From Planctomycetaceae bacterium (GTDB lineage Bacteria > Planctomycetota > Planctomycetia > Pirellulales > Pirellulaceae), in the NCBI GenBank assembly GCA_005778405.1, contig SXOA01000035.1:1-64000 (forward strand): DNA of 64,000 nt, written 5' to 3'. The translations under genes were made by a program, and so were the position numbers. The notes under the pieces were generated by a model. That model saw only the letters and a list, made by a program, of their open reading frames with translations. It searched no databases and was not told where the DNA came from. This document shows, piece by piece, positions 35,844 through 44,958 of this stretch (positions within the stretch are counted from its first letter, which is position 1; every line of letters starts with the position of its first letter).

Positions 35844-38800
35844 ATGGTGCACCGACCCCGCGCGACAGGGCCCCATTCTTTTTTCCAAAGAATCTCTCCC
35901 AAGCGTCGTCGCCGACTCTTCTTTGAGCGACTTGAAGAGCGCCGTGTGCTCGCCATCGATGCAGCTCTGATCCAGGACATCATGGCGGGTGGTGATTCCG
36001 GACCCAGCGGCTTTATGGCGCTTGGCAGCAATACTTACTTTAGTGCAGATGACGGCACGTCGGGAGTGGAACTGTGGCGAAGCGATGGATCGGCGGCCAG
36101 TCTTTTTGCGGATTTGCACCCCACTCTCAGTTCTTTGCCAACGCTGCTGACGGTGGCCAACAACCGATTGTTCTTCGCTGCCACCACTCCCGCAACCGGG
36201 AAAGAAGTCTGGGGCACGGATGGTGTCAGCGCCCCGCAAGTATTTGACGTTCGGGCCGGCAGCAGCACTTCGCTCCCCGAGAGCCTGATCAGCTTCAATG
36301 GTGAGATCTATTTTGTCGCCGATAATGGGACCGGAAAAGGACTGTGGCATACCGATGGTATCGCAGCCGCCAGTCTGGTTGCGGGGACGGCTGGGCTCAA
36401 CCCCTCTGAGATGCTGGTATCGGGTGGCAAGCTCTACTTTGCGGCGACGCCGACCGCTCCGCCATCGTTCTCGCGAATCTACGTTTATGACGGCGTCAGC
36501 GTCCAAGTCCTGAGCATTACCAGCGGCACCGGAAGCTATTTGCCGCAGCGCCTGGTGGACTTTGGCGGGACACCTTATTTTTCCGGTTCTCGCGGCTCCC
36601 CGACGACCGGGCAGGAACTATTCAAAGTTACCGGGCCCACTTCGGTGGATATCGTGATGGATATCAACCCGGGCTCGGCTTCTTCTGACCCATCCAAATT
36701 CACCGTCGCCGGCACCAATCTATTCTTCAAAGCATTCAACGGAACCTCGACAAAACTTTGGCGCACCCATTCGGGCGGAACTCAACTCGTTTCGGACCCA
36801 ATCGGGGTCACCGTTCCCAGCACTTCCTCCTTCGCCAGCATTGGCAGCCTGCTCTATTTCGTTGGCACTTCGGCCGGTGTAAATGGCATCTACACTAGCG
36901 ACGGCACGACCATCACCTCGCTGCCGCTGACCATCGGCATGAGCCCCGATCAGCTCACGAATGTCGCGGGAACACTCTATTTCGCGGGGACAAAAGCAGG
37001 AATCAACGGCCGAGAGCTTTGGTACCTGAACGGCTCCACCCCCACACTGGTGCGAGAGATTGCTGCGGGCAGTGCTTCGTCCTTTCCAGATAGCCTGACT
37101 GCCGTTGGCTCTGCTCTTTACTTCTCCGCGGACGATGGCTCGACCGGAATTGAACCCTGGATTGCCAAGGACTTCCCCGCCCCGCCCGCCCCCACCACCA
37201 CGGTGGGCTTGGATGGCTCCAGTAATCTGGTCATTACGGATACCGCGGGGGGCGATACCAACGACCTGCTGCTCCTCAGCAGGGTAGGAGGGAACATCCT
37301 GGTGCATGACCCCGTCAACCCTTTGGCAGCCCTTGCCGGCAGCACCTTGGTGGATCCCCATACCGTAAGCACGCCCATCTCCTCCATCAGCTCCAACATT
37401 CAGGTCAACACTCTCGGCGGAAACGACCTACTGACCGTCGACTCCTCGGTGACAACCACCGCCAAGCCGATTTTCTATAGTGGCGGCGATCCGACCAGCG
37501 GCCCGCCGGGGGATGCCCTCGTCCTCAGCGGCTCGGGGGTCTTCACGGATATTACGCATACTTTCCTCAGCCCATCCGACGGCAACGTGACCATCGATGG
37601 ATACCCGGTGGTTTACACCGGCCTGGAGCCGATCACGGATAACCTGAATGTGGTGAATCGCGTCCTCACGTTCACCGGCGGGCCAGAGACGGTCACACTG
37701 GCCAATTCGGGCGGGGCAGCGGATATGGTTTCCACGATCAGTTCCACGCTGGCTGAGTCGGTGGCCTTCGTCAATCCGACCGGGTCGCTGACCATCAACC
37801 TGAATGGCGGCGACACATTCAATTTCAACAGCCTCGATTCGCTGGAAGGGGGGGGCGGCCCGTTCAGCGCCGACCTCTTCATCAATGGGGCCGGTGGCGA
37901 CACGGTCAACTTCCCCACTTCGATGATCAACCTGGGAGCAGGGTCTGGAAACGTCGGCATCGGCGGCGCGATTCAGACCATCAACTTCACTGGTGGCGGG
38001 TTGCAAACAACCGGCAGCGCGTTTCTGACCGGCACGGGCTCGATTAGCGATTTCGGCGCGGGAGTTGTGCCGATTGAAATCGTGGCGCTCAATCTCGTTG
38101 CCATCGGCGGTGCAGGGGTCCATCTCGACACCACCGTCACGAGCGTGGAAGGCGGCGGCGGAACAGGAGGCGTGGATATTGAAGAATCCGACGATCTGGC
38201 CATCGGCAACATTAGTGGCGTTTTTGGGGTCTCCGCGACAGGTGGAAACATCAACCTGGTTGCCAGAGGCGACCTGACGGTCAATGAAGATGTCGTCAAT
38301 TCAGGTGGCGGCACGGTAACCCTTACCTCCGCTTCCGGAAGCTCGGCTGACACCCTTTATGGTAGCGACCGATCCGGAAACTACTTCACGGTCAACCTTG
38401 CCACCGGCGCTGGGACATTTGTTGGCGCCCTGCCGTCTGGATCGACGGAAATAGAATACGATCCGCTTTCGGGACGGGCATTTTCCCAATTTCCCGACGG
38501 AGCTTTCCAGGGCCAGGAATTCGACCCCAGTACAGGTGCCGGTTTCGGTAGCAATGGGCCAGTTCCCAATGGCGGTTCTTACACGGGACTCGAATGGGTT
38601 GGAGGAACGCTCTATGGAACGGTGATCTTTGCAGGTCCAGCCTCGCCGTCTGAATTACGTGTCCTCAATCCTTTCGCAGGCACTTCCACCCTGGTGGGAC
38701 TCACGGGAGTGGGGCCAATCTCGGGACTCGCCTACGATGCGGCCGCCGGCATCATGTACGGCATCGCCGGAGGTTCAGCGCCGGCGAATCTCTATACCAT

Positions 38801-41800
38801 CAACCTCTCCTCCGGTGCGGCGACCCTGGTCGGAAACACCGGCTTCCGGGCAGGCAGTTTGGAATTCGGCCCGGATGGCCAGCTTTATGCCGGCGGCGGC
38901 GGCGATGTCTATCGCATCAATACAACAACAGGTGCCAGCACCTTCGTTGGCCCCGCGGGATTTGGGACCGTGACCGGACTTGCCTTGATTGGGCCGACCG
39001 GCGGTGAGATACTTTATGGTAGCGACCGATCCGGAAACTACTTCACGGTCAACCTCGCTACTGGTACCGGGACATTCGTTGGCGTTTTGCCATCGGGATC
39101 GACGGAAATCGAGTACGATCCGCTGTCTGGAAGGGCCTTTTCGCAATTTCCCGATGGAGCCTTCCAGGGACAAGAGTTTAACCCCCTTACCGGTGGCGTA
39201 ATCGGCGGTCCCATTCCCAATGGCGGTTCCTACACCGGCCTCGAATGGGTTGGCGGAACATTGTATGGCACAGTTATCTTTGCCGGAGGCGGAGCATCGC
39301 CATCGCAACTACGCATCCTCAATCCCTTCGCGGGGACTTCCACTCTTGTGGGACCCACGGGAGTGGGGCCGATCTCGGGACTCGCCTACGATGCGGCCGC
39401 TGGCATCATGTACGGCATTGCCGGAGGCCCAGGGCCGGCGAACCTCTATACCATTAACCTGATCACAGGTGCAGCGACTGTTGTTGGAAACACCGGCTTC
39501 CGCGCAGGCAGTTTGGAATTCGGCCCGGATGGCCAACTCTACGCCGGTGGCGACGCCGATGTCTATCGCATCAATACAACGACGGGAGCCAGCACCTTCG
39601 TTGGCCCCTCGGGATTTGGACACGTGACCGGACTTGCTTTGGTTGGGGCGAGCGGCGGTGCGCCTTCGGACCTGATTCTCAATGCCAACGTGGTCTCTTT
39701 CGGTGGTAGCGGCAACATTTCGCTGAGTGCAGCTGCGAATATCCTGCACAATGTGGGGACCGTTTTTGCCGCCAATTCCGGCGCGATCGACTATGAAGCG
39801 TCCACTGCCACTGCTAACGGCGTCATTACGATGGCCGACGGCACATCGGCCACTAGCGGCACGGGCTTAATGACACTGGGTGCCGATGGAAACATCCAGC
39901 TTTCGCACGTGCAGACTGGGAACGCCACGAATAGCGCCGTGATGGTTACAACGTCGTCGGGCGCAATCACCGATGCCGATGGCGGCGCGGCGCTCGACAT
40001 TAACGCCAACGGCGGCGGCGTGATCCTGTCGGCGGCGACGGGGGTCGGAGCTGCCGGCAGCGGGCCGACGATTGAATTGGATGCCATGAGGCTGGATGTC
40101 AGCAACAACACGTCCGGCGGCATCTTTGTCACTGACATGGCCGGTGGATTGACGCTGGACGATCTGAGTGGTCCCACGTCGGTCAGCGGTATGGGTGGAA
40201 ACGGCCTGATCACGGCTAACAGCCCGCTCACCATCGCGGCCAGCGCCACGACCAGCGGCGGCATGACCTACACGGCGACCGACTCCGCCGGGGCGGGAGA
40301 CCACCTGCTGATTCTCCCCGGAGTCGCCGTCACCGATACGACTGCCTCTTTGACGTTTAACGCGGGGGACGACTTCATCCTCACCAATACCGCTTCCATC
40401 AGCGCGGCGACCACGGCTACGATCAACATCGACGCTGGTAACGCCGACCCCGGGGCGGGGGCCTTCGCCAACATCTTTGGTGCTTTGGCCGCTCCCGGTG
40501 GCGCGTCGATGAATGGTGCCGCAGACAGCGATGTCTTCCAAGTCACCGGTCCCACCGCGACGGCCCTCGACGGCATCACGGCCGCGGTCACCGTGGATGG
40601 ATTCGGCGGAGGGAACATCCTCTTGCTGAACGACTCGCTGGATGTCTCGGGCGACACGGCCACCGTCACCCACACCACGGTGGAAGGGCTCGGCGGCTCC
40701 CCTGGCACGGACTACACCTACAGCAACATCGCCATCCTGGATGTCACCGCCACCAGCGCGGGGGACATACTCACTACCACTCTCGGCGGCGCGGTCGCCA
40801 GTCCCACCAGCTTCAATGGCCTGGTCTCGGTAAATGTCCGCGGCAGCGGCGGGGTCGATAACATGTTCCTGCACGTCGCCGACAGCCTCACGAACGCCTC
40901 GCTCGATTTCGTCCGCCTCTTCGGCGACGCCGGTGGGGACAACTTCGGCGGTGCAGCCGCGGCGGATCACATCCGCCCGGTCCTCGCCACGGGCCAGACG
41001 CAGATCATCATCAATGGCGATGCCAACGCCAAAACGACCGGTCCGGTCAATCCCGGAACCGATCCCGTGCTGACCAGCCCGGATCGTCTGTTCCTGGACC
41101 TGACCACCACCGACAGCGGCGCGACGGTCAATCCGGTCGTGATCGTGGACACCAACGGCGGTTATGCGGACGCAGCCAACACCGTGAGCTTCCGCTACAA
41201 CGGCATCGAGGACATTGACCTGTACGACGGCGGTGTGCTGACCAACACGGCCATCGGCGACTTCTTTGTCCGCGCCACCGACAACGCCGACTACATCCAG
41301 TTCATGAGCGCCGCCCAGGTGAATCCCGTCTTCCGGATTCGCATCGGCAACATTTTCTATCCGACGACGGGCGGCAACTATGGGCCGTACACCACGGGTG
41401 GGGCTACTCCCTCGCGGATCTTCGTCTACGGCCGCGGCGGAAACGACACCATCACGATGTACAACACCCGCCTCAACGCCGCCGTCTTCTGCGAGTTGGG
41501 GGACGACATCCTCACCGGTGGATACGGGAACGACCTGATCGTGGGTGGCGCGGGGAACGACCGGCTCAACGGAGCGGCGGTCGGCGGGAATGACGAGATC
41601 TGGGGTGACGACTTCAACCCGGCCACGGATGACCCGGCGGTTGCTTCCCAGGCCGGCACCGGAAACGACCAGATCAACACCTACGGCGGCAACGACACGA
41701 CCTATGGCCAGGGTGGCAACGACATCATCAACACGGGTGCCGGCGCGGACTACATCAACGGCGGGCAGGGTGGTGATCAGCTCGACGGCCAGTCCGGCGA

Positions 41801-42227
41801 CGACCGCATCTACGGCGGCAGCGGAGTGGATGTGGCCAGCGGCAGCGAAGGGAACGACTTTGTAGCCGGTGGCGCCGGCAACGACGCTCTCTACGGACGG
41901 TCGGGCAACGACATCCTCATCGGTGGTGGCGGCCAGGACATTGTCAACGGCGAGGATGGCTCGGATGTGGTGGTCGGCGACGAATCGAATGGTGCCGGCA
42001 GCAACAGCCTGGCCAGGGGAGACGCGGCCGACCTGGCCCTGGCGGCCCTGATGGCCCTGTGGGGACCGACACCGACGCTCGCCAGCCTCGGTGGCTTTGG
42101 CTCCGCCGGTGACGACGACTTTGTCGACACTCTTTGGGGCGGCGCCGCAGCTGACGCCTTCTTTGCCACCGGCTCCGACCTGGCCGCTGATCAGGGAGCG
42201 CCTGGCTACAGTCCGGATTTGAATTAG
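35844..42227 (+). CDS. Giant secreted repeat protein with duplicated propeller module and RTX C-terminus
   Basis: ATG 35844 has GAGGA 4 bases upstream and gives 2,127 residues. The N-terminus RRRRLFFERLEERRVLA is the planctomycete-specific motif of surface and secreted giants. Residues about 45-445 are ELW-type repeats (TYFSADDGTSGVELW, GRELWYLNGSTPTLV). Then come FHA-like beta-helical stretches interrupted at about 837-1272 by two nearly identical 218-residue modules (LYGSDRSGNYFTVNL). A second beta-rich stretch follows, and 1859-2050 holds RTX calcium-binding nonapeptides (GGYGNDLIVGGAGNDRLNG, GRSGNDILIGGGG). Cys is nearly absent. Function is probably adhesion or cell-surface layer building; the C-terminal motifs suggest folding in external calcium. 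Confidence 0.9.
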   Translation: MVHRPRATGPHSFFQRISPKRRRRLFFERLEERRVLAIDAALIQDIMAGGDSGPSGFMALGSNTYFSADDGTSGVELWRSDGSAASLFADLHPTLSSLPTLLTVANNRLFFAATTPATGKEVWGTDGVSAPQVFDVRAGSSTSLPESLISFNGEIYFVADNGTGKGLWHTDGIAAASLVAGTAGLNPSEMLVSGGKLYFAATPTAPPSFSRIYVYDGVSVQVLSITSGTGSYLPQRLVDFGGTPYFSGSRGSPTTGQELFKVTGPTSVDIVMDINPGSASSDPSKFTVAGTNLFFKAFNGTSTKLWRTHSGGTQLVSDPIGVTVPSTSSFASIGSLLYFVGTSAGVNGIYTSDGTTITSLPLTIGMSPDQLTNVAGTLYFAGTKAGINGRELWYLNGSTPTLVREIAAGSASSFPDSLTAVGSALYFSADDGSTGIEPWIAKDFPAPPAPTTTVGLDGSSNLVITDTAGGDTNDLLLLSRVGGNILVHDPVNPLAALAGSTLVDPHTVSTPISSISSNIQVNTLGGNDLLTVDSSVTTTAKPIFYSGGDPTSGPPGDALVLSGSGVFTDITHTFLSPSDGNVTIDGYPVVYTGLEPITDNLNVVNRVLTFTGGPETVTLANSGGAADMVSTISSTLAESVAFVNPTGSLTINLNGGDTFNFNSLDSLEGGGGPFSADLFINGAGGDTVNFPTSMINLGAGSGNVGIGGAIQTINFTGGGLQTTGSAFLTGTGSISDFGAGVVPIEIVALNLVAIGGAGVHLDTTVTSVEGGGGTGGVDIEESDDLAIGNISGVFGVSATGGNINLVARGDLTVNEDVVNSGGGTVTLTSASGSSADTLYGSDRSGNYFTVNLATGAGTFVGALPSGSTEIEYDPLSGRAFSQFPDGAFQGQEFDPSTGAGFGSNGPVPNGGSYTGLEWVGGTLYGTVIFAGPASPSELRVLNPFAGTSTLVGLTGVGPISGLAYDAAAGIMYGIAGGSAPANLYTINLSSGAATLVGNTGFRAGSLEFGPDGQLYAGGGGDVYRINTTTGASTFVGPAGFGTVTGLALIGPTGGEILYGSDRSGNYFTVNLATGTGTFVGVLPSGSTEIEYDPLSGRAFSQFPDGAFQGQEFNPLTGGVIGGPIPNGGSYTGLEWVGGTLYGTVIFAGGGASPSQLRILNPFAGTSTLVGPTGVGPISGLAYDAAAGIMYGIAGGPGPANLYTINLITGAATVVGNTGFRAGSLEFGPDGQLYAGGDADVYRINTTTGASTFVGPSGFGHVTGLALVGASGGAPSDLILNANVVSFGGSGNISLSAAANILHNVGTVFAANSGAIDYEASTATANGVITMADGTSATSGTGLMTLGADGNIQLSHVQTGNATNSAVMVTTSSGAITDADGGAALDINANGGGVILSAATGVGAAGSGPTIELDAMRLDVSNNTSGGIFVTDMAGGLTLDDLSGPTSVSGMGGNGLITANSPLTIAASATTSGGMTYTATDSAGAGDHLLILPGVAVTDTTASLTFNAGDDFILTNTASISAATTATINIDAGNADPGAGAFANIFGALAAPGGASMNGAADSDVFQVTGPTATALDGITAAVTVDGFGGGNILLLNDSLDVSGDTATVTHTTVEGLGGSPGTDYTYSNIAILDVTATSAGDILTTTLGGAVASPTSFNGLVSVNVRGSGGVDNMFLHVADSLTNASLDFVRLFGDAGGDNFGGAAAADHIRPVLATGQTQIIINGDANAKTTGPVNPGTDPVLTSPDRLFLDLTTTDSGATVNPVVIVDTNGGYADAANTVSFRYNGIEDIDLYDGGVLTNTAIGDFFVRATDNADYIQFMSAAQVNPVFRIRIGNIFYPTTGGNYGPYTTGGATPSRIFVYGRGGNDTITMYNTRLNAAVFCELGDDILTGGYGNDLIVGGAGNDRLNGAAVGGNDEIWGDDFNPATDDPAVASQAGTGNDQINTYGGNDTTYGQGGNDIINTGAGADYINGGQGGDQLDGQSGDDRIYGGSGVDVASGSEGNDFVAGGAGNDALYGRSGNDILIGGGGQDIVNGEDGSDVVVGDESNGAGSNSLARGDAADLALAALMALWGPTPTLASLGGFGSAGDDDFVDTLWGGAAADAFFATGSDLAADQGAPGYSPDLN
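38355..39661 (+). repeat. Tandem 657-base duplication inside the giant gene
   Basis: CTTTATGGTAGCGACCGATC begins both copies, at 38355 and 39012. The copies run to about 39011 and 39661 and encode about 218 residues each, roughly 90% identical by eye. Differences include small indels (DPSTGAGFGSNG against NPLTGGVIGG) and silent changes. The unit looks like a propeller of the DUF4394 or YncE type. Confidence 0.9.
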
Positions 42228-42230
42228 AAG

Positions 42231-42321
42231 TAGGGTGCATGAGCGCCAGCGAAATGCACGCGTGATTCCCGCTGACTTCAGTGCGGATTACGCGTGCATT
42301 TCGTGTTCCTCATGCACCCTA
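42231..42321. repeat. Two-part palindrome between convergent genes
   Basis: TAGGGTGCATGAG (42231-42243) pairs with CTCATGCACCCTA (42309-42321), and AAATGCACGCGT (42252-42263) pairs with ACGCGTGCATTT (42290-42301), all perfect. It starts 4 bases after the giant gene stop and could stop transcription from both sides, though no T-run is present. Confidence 0.85.
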
Positions 42322-42345
42322 CGAACTCGTCAAGAAGAAGACCGT

Positions 42346-42368
42346 CTCCTTCGCTGGCGCGTCAGGCT
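42346..42368. repeat. Dispersed TTCGCTGGCGC repeat covering the EboE-like stop codon
   Basis: CTCCTTCGCTGGCGCGTCAGGC matches the element at 4957-4978 (CCCCTTCGCTCGCGCGTCAGGC). The complement of TCA at 42362-42364 is the stop codon of the gene on the minus strand, so the repeat supplies its end. Confidence 0.65.
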
Positions 42369-43534
42369 TGTGTCGCGCAGAGATTCTTGAACCACTCCAT
42401 TTCCCGGGCGATCCCTTCGGCCAGCTCCGCGTGTTGCAGCTCCGGCGGCAGAACTCCCCAGGCATAAGTTTCGACCTCGAAATGGCGGCAGTTCGAATGG
42501 TCGAGAACGGCCTGGATGCAGGGCTGAATTTGGTCGCGGAAAGTTTGCAACGGGTCGATCCCCTCCCAGTAGATCGGAACGTGAAAGTGGGTCCGCCATT
42601 GGCCGATCGGCTTAGCCTCGGCAATGGCGAGAGGGAGGTCTTCGTAGAGCGTGGTTTGGTCACCGGCCCGGACGCTGGTCTGATGCAAGTAGCGGGGTTC
42701 GACGAATTTGGATTGCAACAATTCCAGCGCACTTTGGCGATCGGCGGCGGGAAGCGATTCAAAGTCGACGCCGACCGCGGACGAGACTTGCACCTTGCCA
42801 ATTTCGATGCCGGCAGCTTCGTAGTCGTGAATCGCGCCGGCCTGATCTTCGAACATCACCGCCGAGTGGCAAATGTCGTGACAGATTCGCAGGTGCCGCC
42901 GGACCTGGCTCTCGTCGCCGCCCCGCAGTAAGTAATCCTGAAAGAGCGCCACGATGTCGCCGGCTGTGTCCAGCACGCAGCCCGGCTCGGGCTCGATGCA
43001 GACGTAAATGAGACGGCCAGTGCGAGCTTCGAGCTCTGCCAGCCCGCTGGCCACCTTTCGCAAGTTTGCCGCTGCCGACTCCAGACGAGCGGATTCGAGC
43101 GGCTCTCCCAGTTTTACGGGCCAGGCAATGGGAAGAGTGGAGATGCTCCCTTCCACTCCCGACGGCAAGAGCTGGTCCAGAATCTCCGCCAGTTGCAATG
43201 TGTACTCCAGCCGGGCCGGCTCGTACCACGTCGGTCGGTAGACCTTGTGCTTCACCACCGGCTCATGAAAGTCGCCGTAGGGAAAGCCGTTCATGGTAAA
43301 CGGGACCAGGCCGATTTCGCGGAGCCAGGCGGCGAATTGGGGAACTTGTCCCGATGAAACCAGTTCCAGGGCGGCATTCGCGGAGAGCCAGAGGCCAATC
43401 CCCATCGGCGCATGGGGGCTGATCCGCCGCTTGACTCCCAGGGCATGCTTTTCCAGGTTCGCCCGCGTCTTTTCCAGGCTGGCGTTGGCATGGACGTTGG
43501 TGCAATAGCCGAACGTGGTGGCGGAAAGTTCCAT
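42362..43534 (-). CDS. EboE-like TIM-barrel protein (metabolite traffic family)
   Basis: 390 residues from ATG 43534 (a GTG two codons earlier is possible). Features I recognise from EboE: TFGYCTNVHANASLEKT at the start, MGIGLWLSANAALEL, FTMNGFPYGDFH, GSISTLPIAW, VCIEPEPGCVLDTA, LRICHDICHSAVMFE, KVQVSSAVG, PRYLHQT, THFHVPIY and FEVETYAWGVLPPEL. His, Asp and Glu in these blocks suggest a metal-binding sugar isomerase-like barrel. In the ebo cluster of cyanobacteria and others it acts with EboA, B, C, D and F to move secondary-metabolite precursors to the periplasm. None of those partners is in the window. The last codons lie in a dispersed repeat. Confidence 0.8.
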   Translation of the reverse strand: MELSATTFGYCTNVHANASLEKTRANLEKHALGVKRRISPHAPMGIGLWLSANAALELVSSGQVPQFAAWLREIGLVPFTMNGFPYGDFHEPVVKHKVYRPTWYEPARLEYTLQLAEILDQLLPSGVEGSISTLPIAWPVKLGEPLESARLESAAANLRKVASGLAELEARTGRLIYVCIEPEPGCVLDTAGDIVALFQDYLLRGGDESQVRRHLRICHDICHSAVMFEDQAGAIHDYEAAGIEIGKVQVSSAVGVDFESLPAADRQSALELLQSKFVEPRYLHQTSVRAGDQTTLYEDLPLAIAEAKPIGQWRTHFHVPIYWEGIDPLQTFRDQIQPCIQAVLDHSNCRHFEVETYAWGVLPPELQHAELAEGIAREMEWFKNLCATQA

Positions 43535-43575
43535 CCCCACAGCCTAGTCCGCCGGTCCGACTGGGAAAACCGGGC

Positions 43576-43581
43576 TATAAT
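43576..43581 (+). promoter_or_regulatory. Perfect -10 hexamer before the secreted protein at 43616
   Basis: TATAAT at 43576-43581, 35 bases before the ATG; no good -35 at the expected distance. It lies in the 81-base divergent gap with the EboE-like gene. Confidence 0.35.
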
Positions 43582-43615
43582 TGGGCGACAAGGCTGTTCC
43601 CACTGGAGAAGGCAA

Positions 43616-44647
43616 ATGTTTTCCCCCCGCGCTTTACCGCTGGCACTCATTCTACTTTTGTCCTCGCTTGGCAACATCGTTTTCGCTGCCGATGGCCGTG
43701 TCGATTTGGAGCTCGTGACCGTCGGCTCGTTTCCGTTCGAGCAGACTCGCGACTGGTTGGCGATGTTGCAGAAGCTCGACTTGGAAGGGGTGAAGATTCG
43801 GGCCGGGACCGAGGACGACGTTCCGGAAATCATCATGGAAGGAAGTGAGAAATCCCCCGTCTATCGAGTGAAAGGGCTGCTCGCGCCTGGTGGCAACCTG
43901 ATTCTCAAGGGGGCCAAGTTCAAGCTGGGGGACCGAGTGGCCATCGGCAAATGGATGGACAAGCTCAAGCAAGGAGGAGAAGAGGGTCTTTCTGCCGTGC
44001 CGGGTGCGTTCGGCCTGCTCCCCAAGCAATTGGCGGCTGTGCACGAGGCCCTGTCAGGACCGGTCGATTTTTCGACGGCGGGGGGAAAGCCCCGTGACAT
44101 CGTGGAAAAGCTTACCGGCAAACTCTCGCTCCAGGTGACGCTTGATTCCGGTGCGGATCTGGCCCTCGATTCTGCCGAGCCCTTTCCGGATCAGCTCTTG
44201 GGAGTTTCCAGCGGCACCTCTCTGGCGGCAGTGCTGCGGCCGGCGGGGCTGGTCTTTGTGCCGGTGAAAGGAAGAGGGGACGCCATTGACCTCAAAATAA
44301 CCGATAGCCGCAAAGTGGAAAAATCGTGGCCGGTCGGCTGGCCATCGGACAAGGGAAAGGGGCACTTGCTGCCGGACCTGTTCAAGACGCTCAATGCAGA
44401 GATTACCGACACGCCGCTCGATGAATCGCTGGCAGTGATTCAAAAGAGGGTGAATGCGCCGTTTCTGATCGATCAGAATTCGCTGGCCCGCCAGCGAGTG
44501 GATCTGAAGGCGAAGATCAGCCTCCCCAAGGCCAGCCTCAGCTACGCCCGCATCCTCGACAAGCTGCTCACCCAGGTCAAATGCAAGACCGAAGTCCGGC
44601 TGGACGAAGCCGACAAGCCGTTTGTGTGGATCACAACGCTAAAGTAG
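43616..44647 (+). CDS. Secreted protein with STN/secretin-like C-terminal domain, function unknown
   Basis: ATG 43616 has GGAGAAGG just upstream; 343 residues. Sec signal LALILLLSSLGNIVFAAD. The N-terminal half has VDLELVTVGSFPFEQTRDWL and a GAKFKLGDRVAIGKWMDKL helix. The C-terminal part, FLIDQNSLARQRVDLKAKIS then SYARILDKLLTQVKCKTEV, resembles the short N-terminal domain of secretins and TonB receptors (DUF4974/STN-like), a form common in planctomycetes. No enzyme motif. Probably a periplasmic binding or assembly protein; monocistronic. Confidence 0.75.
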   Translation: MFSPRALPLALILLLSSLGNIVFAADGRVDLELVTVGSFPFEQTRDWLAMLQKLDLEGVKIRAGTEDDVPEIIMEGSEKSPVYRVKGLLAPGGNLILKGAKFKLGDRVAIGKWMDKLKQGGEEGLSAVPGAFGLLPKQLAAVHEALSGPVDFSTAGGKPRDIVEKLTGKLSLQVTLDSGADLALDSAEPFPDQLLGVSSGTSLAAVLRPAGLVFVPVKGRGDAIDLKITDSRKVEKSWPVGWPSDKGKGHLLPDLFKTLNAEITDTPLDESLAVIQKRVNAPFLIDQNSLARQRVDLKAKISLPKASLSYARILDKLLTQVKCKTEVRLDEADKPFVWITTLK

Positions 44648-44958
44648 TCATGTCGATTGCGCAAAGCTTTGCCGAAACTCCCGTCAGGCTTGCGACAAAT
44701 TGAGGCATCGGCGGCTTGAAATCCCAGCCGCGGTAAGAAGCCGTCTCCGCTGCAAAGTCATCGTTTGGGGGGCTTTCCTGCCTTAAAGGCCAAATCTCAC
44801 TTGCTTAGGGCGTTCTTTGGCCCAGCGGCACAATCGTTGCTATCGACTCGGTCGAGAACTGACCCTCGGTTGGGCCTGCGGCCTAATTGCCGGTCAGCCG
44901 GCGGTGCATTGGCTTCGCCGGTTTGCGTCCACGTGGTCCTCAACAAGGCGGAATTGAG
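44648..44958. other. 311-base region upstream of the ammonium transporter gene
   Basis: No gene. It contains a perfect 12-base palindrome, GCAAAGCTTTGC, at 44661-44672, the sigma-54 promoter element at 44826-44841, and GC-rich hairpins in the expected leader (GCCGG-tcag-CCGGC near 44890-44903). The palindrome is about 155 bases upstream of the promoter, where an enhancer-binding protein could sit. Confidence 0.6.
44826..44841 (+). promoter_or_regulatory. Sigma-54 (RpoN) promoter for the ammonium transporter
   Basis: CGGCACAATCGTTGCT matches the -24/-12 consensus TGGCAC-N5-TTGCW at all but the first base; GG (44827-44828) and GC (44839-44840) have the required 10-base spacing. Start would be near 44852, 107 bases before the ATG. 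Ammonium transporters are classic RpoN/NtrC targets, so context fits. Confidence 0.7.

Noticed and set aside
38355-39661. Long direct repeats as a CRISPR or mobile element
   Set aside because: Only two adjacent units of 657 bases in one reading frame, no spacers and no terminal repeats; it is an intragenic duplication.
41420-42000. Periodic GC-rich DNA repeats near the end of the giant gene
   Set aside because: The period follows the coded GGxGxD calcium-binding nonapeptides, so it is protein-level repetition.
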